Below, in pieces: positions 45,565-56,000 of a stretch of DNA of 64,000 nucleotides. The position numbers and the translations under genes are program-made. The stretch's first letter is position 1; every line of letters begins with the position of its first letter. Origin of the DNA: an uncultured Opitutia bacterium (GTDB lineage Bacteria; Verrucomicrobiota; Verrucomicrobiia; Opitutales; Opitutaceae); the NCBI GenBank assembly GCA_903896015.1, contig CAITWF010000108.1:49656-113655 (forward strand), written 5' to 3'. The notes below the pieces were generated by a model, which was not told the origin of the DNA, searched no databases, and saw only the letters and a list, made by a program, of their open reading frames with translations.

Positions 45565-48500
45565 TTAGAATTGCAGCTTGGCGCCGAGTTGGACCTGCCA
45601 GCGGGAAAGATCGGTGAAGTTGATCTGGCTGGCGAGGGTGCTGGAGTTGAAGGTGTAGTTGTATTGGTTGGCCGCGGCGTTGTAGGTCGCGCTGGCGACG
45701 GAACGATTATAGCCGCTGTAGCCGGTGCCGAAATCCAGACCGGTGGAGACACCCCAGTTCGTGTTAATCAGGTTACCGAAGTTGAGGCAGTCGAAGAACG
45801 CGGTCAGCCGGGCGCGGTGCGTCAGGGGAATTTCCTGCTCGATGTGCAGATCGAGCGTTTTTTGCATCGAGTTGAACGAGCTGTTCGCGGGGACGACGCT
45901 GCCCATGTATTTCTTGAGATCGGTTCCGTTCACGAAATTGAAGAAATTAGCTTTCTGCGTGGCATCCGCCCAGGCCACCTTCGGATCGTCGGGGCCGGTC
46001 GGGACGTAGAACGAATCGTTGCCGGAGACGCCGTCGCCGTTGACGTCACCGCTGAAGACCCAGCTGTAGGCGTGTCCGGTCTGGGCGCGGAAGACGCCGG
46101 AGATCCGGGTCGCGGTATCGGCCCGGCCGAAGAAGTTGAACTCGCGCGTCACCGTGCCGACGACCTTGTTTGGGATTTCGTAGGCGGAGGTACGGGCGAC
46201 GTTTTCGTTGGGATTGAACGTCGCGCGGTAGTTGTAGCTGGAGGTGGCGACGGACGAGGTGAGCGGTTGCACCTCAGTCGAGTGGTTGTGCGAGTAGCCG
46301 AGCGAGAACGCCCAGTGATCCTTCATCGGACGCGCGAGGGAAACGGTGTAGGTTTGGGAGCCGCCCTTGTCGGTGTTGAGCATGTCGATGACGCCGGAGG
46401 TGGCGAAGTTGGAGTGCAGGGCGCCGCTGTAGCGGATGCGGCCGTCGGGCAGCGTGCCGACCGGATTGATGTTGAGGGACTGAAGGTAGATCGCCTTGTC
46501 CACGGCGATGTAGTTGGCCTCCGCGGTCGCGATGATGCCGAGCCAGGGCAGGGTGTGGTCGATCGCGAGGTTGCTCTTCCACGAGACGGGGGTGCGGTAG
46601 CTCGGATCGATCACGTCGATATTGGGCGTGGGCGCGCCGGGAGGCGGCAGCGTCTGGACGTAGTTGGGATTGGGATTAAACGAGGCAACCGTCGCAGCGG
46701 TGGTGCTGGTGGTGGAGCTGCCGAGTTGTACGGCGTTCAGTGCTCCGGCGGTATCGAAGGCGTTGGCCACCCAGACGGCTGGGTTGGTGCCGACGAAGAG
46801 GCCGATGCCGCCGCGAATCTGGGTCTTGCGTCCGCCGAACAGGCCCTTGAGGGGAGACTCCGCCGGCAGGCGGTAGCTGAAGCCGAGTCGCGGGGCGACG
46901 GTGGAGTTGCCCGAGCCGGTGGTGTTGTTCGGAATGCCGAAGGCCGCCGCGAAGCTGGGCAGATAGGGGGGCTTGCCGGGGATATAGGGCACATCATAGC
47001 GCAGACCACCCACGAGCGTGAGGCCGGAGAGCGGCTTCCATGTGTCCTGCATCAAGAGGCCGAGATCGGTGAGCGAGTAGTCGGCGAAGGATTGGGGAAT
47101 CGTGAAGCCCGGGCTGGGCTGCTGGTAGCGGAGGTAGTTCGCATTGCCGGCAGCAAAAGCAGCCGGGCTCGCGAAGGCATAGCGGCCGTAGTAGTACTGC
47201 ACGAACTCATCCAGGTAGCTCGTCTTGTCGGCATCGGCGCCGATCTTGAACGTGTGATCGCCCCATGAATATTCGCCGTAGAGATGCCCGTTGGCGTCGT
47301 TCGTGTTCAGGGCGTTGAGCTGATAGGAATAGTTCGTGCCGAGATCGAGCTGGCCGTTGGCGACGGCCGCGCCGGTCGCGAGATTCGTGCCCGTCACGCC
47401 GTTGATGTAGATTTCAGGTGAAGGAGCGCCATTGGGTTTGGCGGTGCCGTTGTAGCGGATGTAGGCGGCGCCCGCGTCGGTGCGCAGATCGGGCGTCCAC
47501 TGGCTGTTGATCTGCAGGCTGTAGTTGTCGGTAACACGGACCGACTGATACCAGTGGTTGCTGGCGGACGTGTAGGTCGAGCCGTTGTAGTCGGCGAACG
47601 TGGGTGTGTTGCTGTCCGTGCGGCGATAGGTGAGCGACAGGCGATTGTCCTGATTGATGTTCCAATCGATCTTGGCGAGGAAAGTTTTCTGCTCCGAGAC
47701 GCTGAGGCCGGCTGCAGTCGTGCCGATGTCGTAGCCGTAGGACTTGGCGGCGGCGGCGACGGCGGCGAGCACCGTGGGATCGGGCAGAAAATTCTGGCCG
47801 GGCGCGGCGGCCGTCTTGCGGTAGCTTTCGTAGGCGAAGAAGAAGAACAGCTTGTCCTTGATGATCGGTCCGCCGAGCGTGCCGCCGTACGTGTGCTCCT
47901 GCAACGGGTCGTGCAAGCCGGTGACCGGGTTTTTGGCGCGCAGGCTGTTGCCGGTGTAGTAGGTGTAAGCGGAACCGTGGAATTCGTTGGTGCCACTCTT
48001 GGTCACCGCGTTGATCAGCGCGCCCGTGAAGCCGGTGCGCGTGGTATCGTAGGGGCTGAGTTCGATGTTGAGCGCAGCGAGTGCGCCGAGCGGAATCGGG
48101 CTGCGCAGCGAGGAAAAGCCATTGGCGTTGAGGCCGAACGGATCGTTCGACTGCATGCCATCGATCAGGAAGGAATTGTAGCGGGAGTTTTGGCCCTGCG
48201 CCGAGACGGAGAACTCACCGGTGCTGGTATTTTCGGTCAGCCCGATGCGCGTGTCCAGATTCGCGAGGTCCTGCACATCGCGCCGGACGGTCGGCAAGGC
48301 CGCGATTTCGCTGCTGTTGAACGATTGGCTGCTGCCCATCTTGCCGAAGTCGAAGGTGGTGTCGCGCGATTCGTTGACGCTGAAGGCCTCGAGTTTCACG
48401 ACTTCAGCACCCAGCGCGAAGTTAACATTGCCGGCCTGATCGAGGGTGAGGTAGACGTCCTTCTGTGTCTCGGTCGGCTGGCCCGGCGCGCTGGCGGTGA

Positions 48501-48747
48501 TCGTGTAGGGGCCGCCGACGCGCAAGCCGCTGAGGTCGTATTGGCCGTTGGCGCGCGTGACGGCGCTCGCGCGGGTGCCGGATTCCTCGTGGACGACGGT
48601 GATGGACGCGCCGGCGATGGGCGCGCCCTGTTTGTCAGTGACGACACCGCTCAGAGCGGAAGTCGTGAAGCCTTGGCTGAACCCGAGGCTGGTCAGGCCC
48701 ACGGCGCAGAGAGCGGCGAGAAGAAGTTTCGAAACGGTTTTTTTCAT
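45565..48747 (-). CDS. Oar-like TonB-dependent receptor with carboxypeptidase-regulatory-like N domain (copy 1)
   Basis: A 1060-residue outer-membrane protein with a signal peptide ending in GFSQ. An N-terminal Ig-like carboxypeptidase-regulatory domain (SGVVTDKQGAPIAGASITV, GLRVGGPYTITASAPGQ) precedes a TonB-box-like VVKLEAFSV. The plug follows (RRDVQDLANLDTRIGLTENT, NSFLIDGMQSNDPFGLNANG, GALINAVTKSGTNEFHGS), then the barrel with LGGPIIKDKLFFFFAYE and a terminal F. This layout matches Oar/TonB-type receptors that export or take up large ligands or proteins. It is about half identical by eye to copy 2 at 53043-56255. Confidence 0.93.
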   Translation of the reverse strand: MKKTVSKLLLAALCAVGLTSLGFSQGFTTSALSGVVTDKQGAPIAGASITVVHEESGTRASAVTRANGQYDLSGLRVGGPYTITASAPGQPTETQKDVYLTLDQAGNVNFALGAEVVKLEAFSVNESRDTTFDFGKMGSSQSFNSSEIAALPTVRRDVQDLANLDTRIGLTENTSTGEFSVSAQGQNSRYNSFLIDGMQSNDPFGLNANGFSSLRSPIPLGALAALNIELSPYDTTRTGFTGALINAVTKSGTNEFHGSAYTYYTGNSLRAKNPVTGLHDPLQEHTYGGTLGGPIIKDKLFFFFAYESYRKTAAAPGQNFLPDPTVLAAVAAAAKSYGYDIGTTAAGLSVSEQKTFLAKIDWNINQDNRLSLTYRRTDSNTPTFADYNGSTYTSASNHWYQSVRVTDNYSLQINSQWTPDLRTDAGAAYIRYNGTAKPNGAPSPEIYINGVTGTNLATGAAVANGQLDLGTNYSYQLNALNTNDANGHLYGEYSWGDHTFKIGADADKTSYLDEFVQYYYGRYAFASPAAFAAGNANYLRYQQPSPGFTIPQSFADYSLTDLGLLMQDTWKPLSGLTLVGGLRYDVPYIPGKPPYLPSFAAAFGIPNNTTGSGNSTVAPRLGFSYRLPAESPLKGLFGGRKTQIRGGIGLFVGTNPAVWVANAFDTAGALNAVQLGSSTTSTTAATVASFNPNPNYVQTLPPPGAPTPNIDVIDPSYRTPVSWKSNLAIDHTLPWLGIIATAEANYIAVDKAIYLQSLNINPVGTLPDGRIRYSGALHSNFATSGVIDMLNTDKGGSQTYTVSLARPMKDHWAFSLGYSHNHSTEVQPLTSSVATSSYNYRATFNPNENVARTSAYEIPNKVVGTVTREFNFFGRADTATRISGVFRAQTGHAYSWVFSGDVNGDGVSGNDSFYVPTGPDDPKVAWADATQKANFFNFVNGTDLKKYMGSVVPANSSFNSMQKTLDLHIEQEIPLTHRARLTAFFDCLNFGNLINTNWGVSTGLDFGTGYSGYNRSVASATYNAAANQYNYTFNSSTLASQINFTDLSRWQVQLGAKLQF

Positions 48748-49157
48748 AGTCTTAGTAACGTTGTCAGGGTCTGGTCGGCTGCTGGCAAAGACGGAGGCGG
48801 GTCTTGTGGAAGCAAGCGGTCGCGATCGCGGACGGCGAGCCTGTCGAAATCACCGGCGCCGGACTCCAACCGCGGAGGCAACAGCACAAGAAACGTCGTG
48901 CCGGCACGCCCGGTGCCGGTAGTTAAAAACTTGGGCGCCGGTTCGCCTGCACGAGGGGACATCATTGGTCTTGAAGACCAACGACGCCGTTTCTGAAAAA
49001 ATGTTCTCTCCCGCTTCCAAAATAGGATTTCGTCCTAGGCGGGCCAATCTTCGAGCGCCGCTTTAGCCCGCGCCGACAGCGGAGGGTGGCCCAAAAACGT
49101 AGCACGCCCCGGCTCGCCTGGCGCGACGTTCGCGTTGCGGCGGAAAATGGGTGCCGA
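48748..49157. other. 410-bp region between Oar-like receptor 1 and the S8 protease
   Basis: No gene is supported here. It holds the receptor leader (a 17-nt element at 48774-48790, 15 of 17 identical to one before copy 2), a 17-bp palindrome at 48965-48981, a smaller repeat TAGGA-N5-TCCTA at 49023-49037, and a GCGGGC/GCCCGC hairpin at 49039-49071 that could end transcription from the S8 protease gene. No clear -35/-10 pair was found. Confidence 0.6.
48965..48981. promoter_or_regulatory. 17-bp palindrome upstream of Oar-like receptor 1
   Basis: TTGGTCTT-G-AAGACCAA is a perfect inverted repeat about 218 bp before the receptor start codon. Its symmetry fits a dimeric repressor or activator site; no regulator gene is adjacent to it. 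Confidence 0.5.
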
Positions 49158-50789
49158 CTACTTTGTCGGCGCGGTGAGGATGCTTGAGCGGCGGTTGTTG
49201 GCGGGGACGGCGTCGGTTACGCCGGTGGGGTTCACAAGCTGTGTGACGAATTTCATCGAGCCGGCGGCGGCAAGTTGCGTGGGATCGATGGGAAGTTTAA
49301 CCACGTAGGTCGCGCCGGCGGCGAGCGGCGGGATGAGTTGGGTGGAGCCGGTGCCCGCGGCATCGATCGCGAGGCTGAGGCCCGTGATGGCGAGCGCACT
49401 GCGGTTTTGCACGACAAAGTCCATCTGCTGATTCGCGGCGTCGTAGTAGTGGCTCGAGACGGCGGTGTCGACGCGCGCGGGGTTGTTGACGTTCATGGCC
49501 CAGCCGACGTTGAGAATACCGTGGCCGTAGTCAGGATCGTCGCCGGGCGCGCCGGCGTCGTCGGTTGTCTGCTGAAGTGTGGCCCACGCCTGCTGCGGAG
49601 TGAGTGACGGATTTTGCGAGAGCACGGCGGCGATCGCGCCGGAGACGAGCGGCGCGCTGATGGAGGTGCCGTCGACGGTGGCGCGCTGGCCGTTGAGCCA
49701 GGCCGTCTGCACGCCGTAGCCGGGTGCGGTGATTTGGAGTTGCGGGCCGGAGTTGGAAAACGTGACCTGCTGCTCGGCGGCATCGACGGCGCCGACGGAG
49801 ATGACGCGGGAGTCGGCCGCGGGCCAGGAGAGTTGGGCGGCCTGATCGTTGCCGGCGGCGGCGACGATTACGGCGCCGTGATCCTGCGCGTAGCCGATCG
49901 CGGCGGAGAGGGTGGCGTTGGTCGCGTAGCCGCCGAGGGAAATATTGATTACGCGTGCGCCGGCGTCGGTCGCGGCTAGGATCGCCTGGGCGATGGTGAA
50001 GAGGTCGCTCGCGCCTGTGGCGTCGGTCACGCGGATACTAAGGAGACCCGCGGCGGGCGCGACGCCGGGCGCATCAGCGGCGGCGCCGGCGGCGACCGAG
50101 GCGACAGCGGTGCCGTGGCCGTCATCGCTGCCCGTGCCGGCGGAAGTTCCCAGACCGATGTCGAGGGTGCGGACGCGGTAGTCGCCGAACGTGCGATCGG
50201 GCGCAATACCGGTGTCGAGCACAGCAATCGTCACACCCTGGCCCCAGGTTGCGCGGGTGGCGGCGGAAGGATCGACGCCGAGAAATTCGAGCGCGCGGTT
50301 GCCGAACGGCACGGCATTGATGGCGGCGCGATCGTCTTTGGCGGGCGGGCCGGGGATGGTGAGAAGGGAGTTGGCCGCGACGCCGGAAAAATCATCGGCG
50401 TTGGCCAGGAGATCGGTCCGGAGCGAGGAGAGGTTGTCGTAGCGGACGCGAACGGAGCGGAGGGCGTCGAGCGAGCCGAGAATGGTGAGGCCGGATTTTT
50501 TTGCGCGCTCGAGGAAGCGGCGATACGCAGCGTCGTCCTTGAAGGTGAGGACGGCTTCGCGCGCGCGGGCGTCGGCACGCGTGAGCAGTCGATCGAGTTG
50601 CGTGAGGAGGATGCGCGAGAAGGCGTCGGGATCGGTGCGTGGGGTGGTCGGCGCAGGTGCGGTGGTGGTGACGGCCGGAGGCGCCTCGCGCGGCAAGCGC
50701 GGGCGTGATTGGCTGGTGCGCCAGAGGAGGAAAGCGGCGCATGCTGCGCCAGCGAGCGAGGCCGCGAGGGAGAGGGCGTATTTTTTCAT
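49158..50789 (-). CDS. S8 (subtilisin-like) serine peptidase
   Basis: A 543-residue exported protease with an N-terminal signal anchor (residues 1-23), a Pro/Thr-rich linker and a propeptide-like segment. The subtilase core has the triad D192 (TIAVLDTGIAP), H225 (DDGHGTAVASV) and S376 (DGTSISAPLVSG); the oxyanion Asn is N314 in AAGND. A C-terminal beta-domain ends the protein (ALAITGLSLAIDAAG). The ATG at 50789 begins the signal anchor, while the longer frame to 50972 adds only unlikely sequence. Substrate unknown. Confidence 0.93.
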   Translation of the reverse strand: MKKYALSLAASLAGAACAAFLLWRTSQSRPRLPREAPPAVTTTAPAPTTPRTDPDAFSRILLTQLDRLLTRADARAREAVLTFKDDAAYRRFLERAKKSGLTILGSLDALRSVRVRYDNLSSLRTDLLANADDFSGVAANSLLTIPGPPAKDDRAAINAVPFGNRALEFLGVDPSAATRATWGQGVTIAVLDTGIAPDRTFGDYRVRTLDIGLGTSAGTGSDDGHGTAVASVAAGAAADAPGVAPAAGLLSIRVTDATGASDLFTIAQAILAATDAGARVINISLGGYATNATLSAAIGYAQDHGAVIVAAAGNDQAAQLSWPAADSRVISVGAVDAAEQQVTFSNSGPQLQITAPGYGVQTAWLNGQRATVDGTSISAPLVSGAIAAVLSQNPSLTPQQAWATLQQTTDDAGAPGDDPDYGHGILNVGWAMNVNNPARVDTAVSSHYYDAANQQMDFVVQNRSALAITGLSLAIDAAGTGSTQLIPPLAAGATYVVKLPIDPTQLAAAGSMKFVTQLVNPTGVTDAVPANNRRSSILTAPTK

Positions 50790-50946
50790 GGCGTGGCGCG
50801 GCGGAGAGGAAGACGCGAAGTCGGCAGTGAAGTTCCTAGTGGGAAGCGCGACCGGGCGGAAGGATTGTCTGGAGAGAAGACGGCTGGGAAATCCGCCGAC
50901 AGCACGCTGCGGCATGGAGCGGCCACGTTGAGATTGGCTTTCCGAA

Positions 50947-52914
50947 ATGGCCCGGCGATACAGTGATCGCATGGCGCTTCGATCGGATGACGGCAGGGTG
51001 GCGGCAGGCGTGATTACGCCCGGGGTGCGACGTGGGTTGCTGGCAATCTCGATCGTGGCGGCGACGGTGTGGGTGTATGCGCCGGTGCGTCATGGCGGCT
51101 GGGTCTGGGACGACGAGTTGGAGATCACGCACAACGCGGATCTGCGGGCGTCCGCGTGGTGGACGGCGTGGGTGCAACCGGCGGGAGCGGATTACCTGCC
51201 GCTGAAGACACTTTTCCAGCGCTTGGAGTGGAGTACGTGGGGTGAATGGCCGGAGGGCTACCACGCAGCGAGCCTCGCGCTGCATCTGGCGTGCGCATTT
51301 TTGCTGTGGCGGTTGCTGGCGAAGCTCGGGCTACGGCTTGCGTGGCTCGGGGCGCTGCTCTTTGCGGTGCATCCGCTGGCCGTCGAGTCGGTGGCGTGGA
51401 TCGCGGAGCAAAAGAATCTACTGTCGCTAGGCTTGTTGCTGGCGGCGGCGGCGGCGTGGGCGGACTTTGACGCGAAGCGCCGCGCCCGCGCGTATGCGCT
51501 TGCGTTGATTTTGTTTGGGGCGGCGTTGCTGTGCAAAGCGTCGGTCGTGATGCTGCCGGTCATGCTGCTGCTGTACGCGCTGTGGAAGCGGCGGCGGCTC
51601 GCGTGGCGCGATGCGGCGGACATCGCGCCGTTCTTCGCCCTCGCGCTGGCGGCGGGGATCATGACGGTGATTTTTCAACACGAGCGCGCGATCGGTGGCG
51701 CTAGCGTGCCGCTCGGGGGACTTACGACGCAGCTCGGGCGCGCCGGAGCCATCGTGGGATTTTATTTTTGGAAAACGCTTTGGCCAGTCGGGCTGCTACC
51801 GGTTTATCCGGCGGCGATGTTCGAGGGAACGCGGGTGATGGGGGCACTGGTTTGGTTCGCGTGGCTGGCGCTGGCGGTCGGGTGCTGGGTGAGGCGCGCG
51901 ACGTGGGGCGCAGCGGTCTGGTTCGGCGCGGGCTGTTTTTTGGCGAATCTGGTGCCGGTGCTGGGGTTCGTGCCGATGGCGTATCACCGCATCGCGTGGG
52001 TGGCGGATCATTTCGCATATGTTTCGCTGGCAGTGGCTGCGGGACTCGCGGCGGCGGGGGTGCAGCGCGCGACCGAGGCGACGACGGCCGTGGGGCGAGC
52101 GGCGGTGGCGGGCGGGTTGATGGTGGCGGTTCTTCTCGCGGCGGGTGAAACGCGGAGCCACGCAGCGAATTTCCGCAGTGAGGAGGCGTTGTGGACCTAC
52201 ACGCTAGCGCGCAATCCCGCGGCTTGGATCGGCTGGAATAATCTAGGGCGGGTCGATGCGCAGGCGGGGCGTGCCGTGGAGGCGGCGGTGAAATTCGCGC
52301 GGGTCGTGGAGCTGCAGCCGGACTTTGCGGACGGACACTACAACCTCGCGAACGCGCTGGCGTCGCTCGGCCGCTGGCCCGAGGCGATCGCTTCCTATGA
52401 ACGTGCGATCGCGCTGAAACCCGGTGGGCCGGAAATTCACAACAACCTCGGCAACGCGATGCTCCAGAGCGGTGATGTGACGGCGGCGCTGGCGCACTAC
52501 ACGGAGAGCGTGCGCCTCGCGCCGGACTTCGCCGACGCCCATGCGAACCGGGCTCGGGCGCTGAAGCGCGCGGGCCGCAGACCCGAGGCGCTCGCCGAGT
52601 GGCAGACGGCGCGGCGGCTGGCGCCGGACTCGGGTCCGATCACGGGCGAACTGGGCAATGCGCTGGCGGACGCTGGGCTTGCCGAGGAGGCGCTCGCGGC
52701 GCTCCAGGCGGCGGCGCGGCTGCAGCCGGATGCGGCGGAGGCGCATAACAACCTGGGTGCGCTGCTGGCGGAGCGCGGGTCGCTCGCCGAGGCGCGCCGG
52801 GAGTTCGAGGCGGCGGTGCGATTGAAGCCGGACTTTGGCGCGGCGCAGGAAAATCTCGCGACCCTCCGGCGACAGACAGCTGAGCAGGCGCCGGCGGCGC
52901 GGCACGAAAATTGA
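50947..52914 (+). CDS. TMTC-like GT-C membrane protein with TPR repeats (copy 2)
   Basis: A 655-residue paralogue of the 14424-16319 protein. It keeps the acidic pair D55-D56 in WVWDDELEIT, the run FAVHPLAVESVAWIAEQKN and about ten membrane helices, followed by six or seven TPR repeats (ADGHYNLANALASLGRWPEA, AEAHNNLGALLAERGSLAEA). The longest ATG (50947) is used; M9 (50971) is an alternative. It is flanked by the S8 protease and the Oar-like receptor 2, not by a glycosyltransferase. It is likely a GT-C transferase acting at the periplasmic side; the substrate is unknown. Confidence 0.8.
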   Translation: MARRYSDRMALRSDDGRVAAGVITPGVRRGLLAISIVAATVWVYAPVRHGGWVWDDELEITHNADLRASAWWTAWVQPAGADYLPLKTLFQRLEWSTWGEWPEGYHAASLALHLACAFLLWRLLAKLGLRLAWLGALLFAVHPLAVESVAWIAEQKNLLSLGLLLAAAAAWADFDAKRRARAYALALILFGAALLCKASVVMLPVMLLLYALWKRRRLAWRDAADIAPFFALALAAGIMTVIFQHERAIGGASVPLGGLTTQLGRAGAIVGFYFWKTLWPVGLLPVYPAAMFEGTRVMGALVWFAWLALAVGCWVRRATWGAAVWFGAGCFLANLVPVLGFVPMAYHRIAWVADHFAYVSLAVAAGLAAAGVQRATEATTAVGRAAVAGGLMVAVLLAAGETRSHAANFRSEEALWTYTLARNPAAWIGWNNLGRVDAQAGRAVEAAVKFARVVELQPDFADGHYNLANALASLGRWPEAIASYERAIALKPGGPEIHNNLGNAMLQSGDVTAALAHYTESVRLAPDFADAHANRARALKRAGRRPEALAEWQTARRLAPDSGPITGELGNALADAGLAEEALAALQAAARLQPDAAEAHNNLGALLAERGSLAEARREFEAAVRLKPDFGAAQENLATLRRQTAEQAPAARHEN

Positions 52915-52981
52915 GCGGGTCGGGCGAGTGACTGATCTCGTGGGACTTGCTGGCCGCGTGCCGCGGGGAGGCGATGGGGCG

Positions 52982-53008
52982 AAAAAAGGCGGCCCACCGT
53001 GGGCCGCC
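52982..53008 (-). terminator. Rho-independent terminator of the Oar-like receptor 2 gene
   Basis: A perfect 10-bp stem around one central base (52988-53008) reads out on the minus strand into six T residues (A-run 52982-52987 on the plus strand), 35 bp behind the receptor stop. Confidence 0.92.
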
Positions 53009-53042
53009 TTTCGCGAAGATGTCAGACCGACAGGATGCCAGA

Positions 53043-56000
53043 TTAGAACGTCAGGCGGGCACCAACCTGAATCTGCCAGCGGGACAAATCGGTAAAGGTC
53101 GGGACTCCGGCGAGCGTGCTTTGGTTAAAGAAATAGAGATACTGGCCTGAGGAGTTGATGGTGGCGCCGGCAACCGGGCGGTAATATGAGAAGTCGATGC
53201 CGTTGACGATGCCCCAGTTCTTGTTGAGGAGGTTCGCAAAGTTGGAGCAGTCGGCGAAGACCTCCAAGCGGGTGCTGCCATAGACCGGGATCTGCTGGGA
53301 TACGCGCAGGTCGAGGGTCTTTTGCCACGGGCTGTATTCCGAATTGCGAGGCGCAATCTGGCCGGCGTATTTGGAGAGGGTTGAGCTGTTGACGAAGGCG
53401 AAGAACGCGTCGCGCTCGGTGGCGCTGTTCCAGACGACTTTCGGATCAGTCGGGCCCGTCGGCACGTAGAGGAGGTCGTTGGTGGAGTTGCCGTCGCCGT
53501 TCGCATCACCGCGGAACGTCCAACTGTAGGAGTGGCCCGTCTGCGCGCGGAAGGCGGCGGAGATCTGCGTGTGCGTGTTCTTGCGCTGGAAGAAGTCAAA
53601 CTCGCGCGAGAGCGTGAAGACAATCTTGTCCGGCACGCTGTAGTTGGAGTTGGACGCGACGTTTTCGTTTGGATTCGTGTAGGCGCGACCATTGAAGTTG
53701 GAAGCGGCGACAGAAGACGTAAGCGGGTTGACCTCGGTGGCATTCATGTGGGTCCAGTAGAGCGAGGCGGCCCAGCGGTCCTTAAAGGGGCGGCGGAAGC
53801 CGATGGTGATGTCATCGCTGTAGCCCTTGTTGGAGTCCGTCATATAGAGCACGCTGTTGTAGGCGGTGTTAGTGACAACCGTGGCGCCGCCCGCGGAGGT
53901 GGCAGAGGTTGGTACGCCGGTCACACCGGTGCTGTAGCCGGGATAGATGTTGCCGGCGTAGCGGATGCGGCCATCGGGATTGGTGCCGACGGGCTTGAGG
54001 TTGAGCGAGGCAACGAAGGGCACCTTGAGCGCCTTATTGTAGCTGGCCTCAGCAGTGAAGATGAGGTTCAGGAAGGGCAGGGTGTGATCGAAGCCGAGGT
54101 TGGCCTTCAGGTAGGTAGGCGCCTTGAACTTGGGATCCGTGACATTGATGACTGGCGCAGGCGGCGAGCCGGGGGCGGCGGGCTGGTTGTTCGGATCGGA
54201 GACGAAGGAAACGCCGGCAGGGTTGGTCACGGAGACGCGGCCGAGGGCGCCGGCGTTGGAATAGGCGTTGGATAACCAGACGGCGGGATTCGTGCCGGAG
54301 AAGACGCCGGCGCCTCCGCGGAGAGCGGTCTTGCGGTCGCTCGGAAGTTCGTAGTTGAAGCTGATGCGGGGCGCGAGGGTGGAGTTCCCGTTGTTCGTCG
54401 TATTGTTTTGGGTGATGGGAATCCCGTTGTAGGTGAAGCCGGCCGTGGCAAAGCCGTTCGCGGTGATTGGCGCGACGGGTACGTAGGGATAGCTGAAGCG
54501 AAGGCCGCCGGTGATAGTGAGCCGGGAGTTTGGCCGCCACGTGTCTTGCGCGACAAACCCGTAGTTCGTTGCGCTCCAAGCGGCGAAGGCTTGGGCGACC
54601 GTATAGCCGGGAAAGAGCTTGGCGTCGGTATACGTGGAGATCGGTGTGCCGGCGAGGAAGTTGGCGAGCGAGCTGAAGGTATAGCTGCCGTTGTTGGCCT
54701 GCACAAATTGGTTCGTGTAGGTGGTCTTGTCGGCGTCGGCACCAGCGAGGAAGGTGTGGTCGCCCCACGTGTAGTCGGCGTAGAACTTGCCGAGCTTCTC
54801 CTTCGTATAGATGAAGTTCAGCTGGCGGGAAAATTCCGTGCCGAGCATGATGTCGCCGGTGGTGATGTTTGTGTTGGTGTCGGTCTTGTGGCCGGTGATG
54901 CCGCCGATGTTCACCTCAGGGAAGGGCGTGCCATTGTTCTTCGGCGAGCCGTCATACTTGATGTAGGCGACGGTGGCCTCGGTGTGGAGGTTTTCGTTCC
55001 ACCGGCTGTCGAGCTGGGCGACGTAGTTGTCTGATGTGCGGGGTGCTTGATACCAGTAATTGCTGAACGACGTGGTAAACGCCAAATTGTAGTTCGCGAA
55101 CTGCGGGGAGCTGCCTTCGACACGGCGGTAAGAGAATTTAGCGTGTTGTGTGTCGGAGATATTCCAGTCGAGCTTTGCGAGCTTGGTCTTTTGGAATGAG
55201 ACGTTGGTGGCGTCAAAAGAGCCAACGTCATAGCCGTAGGATTTAGCTTTGGCGACGATCGCCGCGATTTGCGTGGCATCGGTTGGGATAAAGATTTGCG
55301 AGGGCGGGGCGGAAACGCGGCGGAAATCGTCGTATGCTAGGAAAAAGAACAGCCGGTTCTTGATGATCGGGCCACCGAGCGTGAGGGTCTCCGTGCGATC
55401 GCGGAGAGCTTCGTGGACACCCGTCACGAAATTGGGCCCGCGGAAATGGTTATCCGTGTAGCGGTATTCGACCGAGCCATGATAGGTGTTGGTTCCGCTC
55501 TTGGTGACGGCAGTTAGCAACGCGCCGGTGAAGCCGGTGTAGCGGACGTCATAGGGAGAGAAGTTGACCGCGAACGCCTCGAGAGCGCGCAGCGGGACTG
55601 GGCTGCGCTGCGAGGCAAAGCCGTTGCCATTGAGGCCAAACGGATCGTTGGATTCCAAGCCGTCCACGAGGAACGAATTGTAGCGGTAGTTCTGACCCTG
55701 GGCGCTCATCTGAAATTCGCCTGTGCTGGTGTTTTCCACTAGCGTGATGCGCGGATCGAGGTTCGCGATTTCTTGGACGTCCTGCCGAATGACAGGCACT
55801 GCGGCGATGTCGTCGACGTTGAAGGTGGTGGCGATGCCGGTCTTGTTGGCGCCGAACGTGGTATCGCGCGTGTCGTTCACGGTAAACGCCTCCAGCTTCA
55901 CGATGTCGGTACCGAGGGAGATATTGACCTCCTGTGTTGCACCTTGGGTGATATAAATTTCCTTTTCCGTCACGGTCTGGAACCCAGTGGCCGCCGCAGT

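Noticed and set aside
45571..47268. A 565-codon open frame on the plus strand
   Set aside because: Antisense to Oar-like receptor 1, low-complexity Gly/Val/Arg composition, no recognisable domain.
47554..48996. A 480-codon open frame on the plus strand
   Set aside because: Antisense to the N-terminal half of Oar-like receptor 1 and its leader; no family features.
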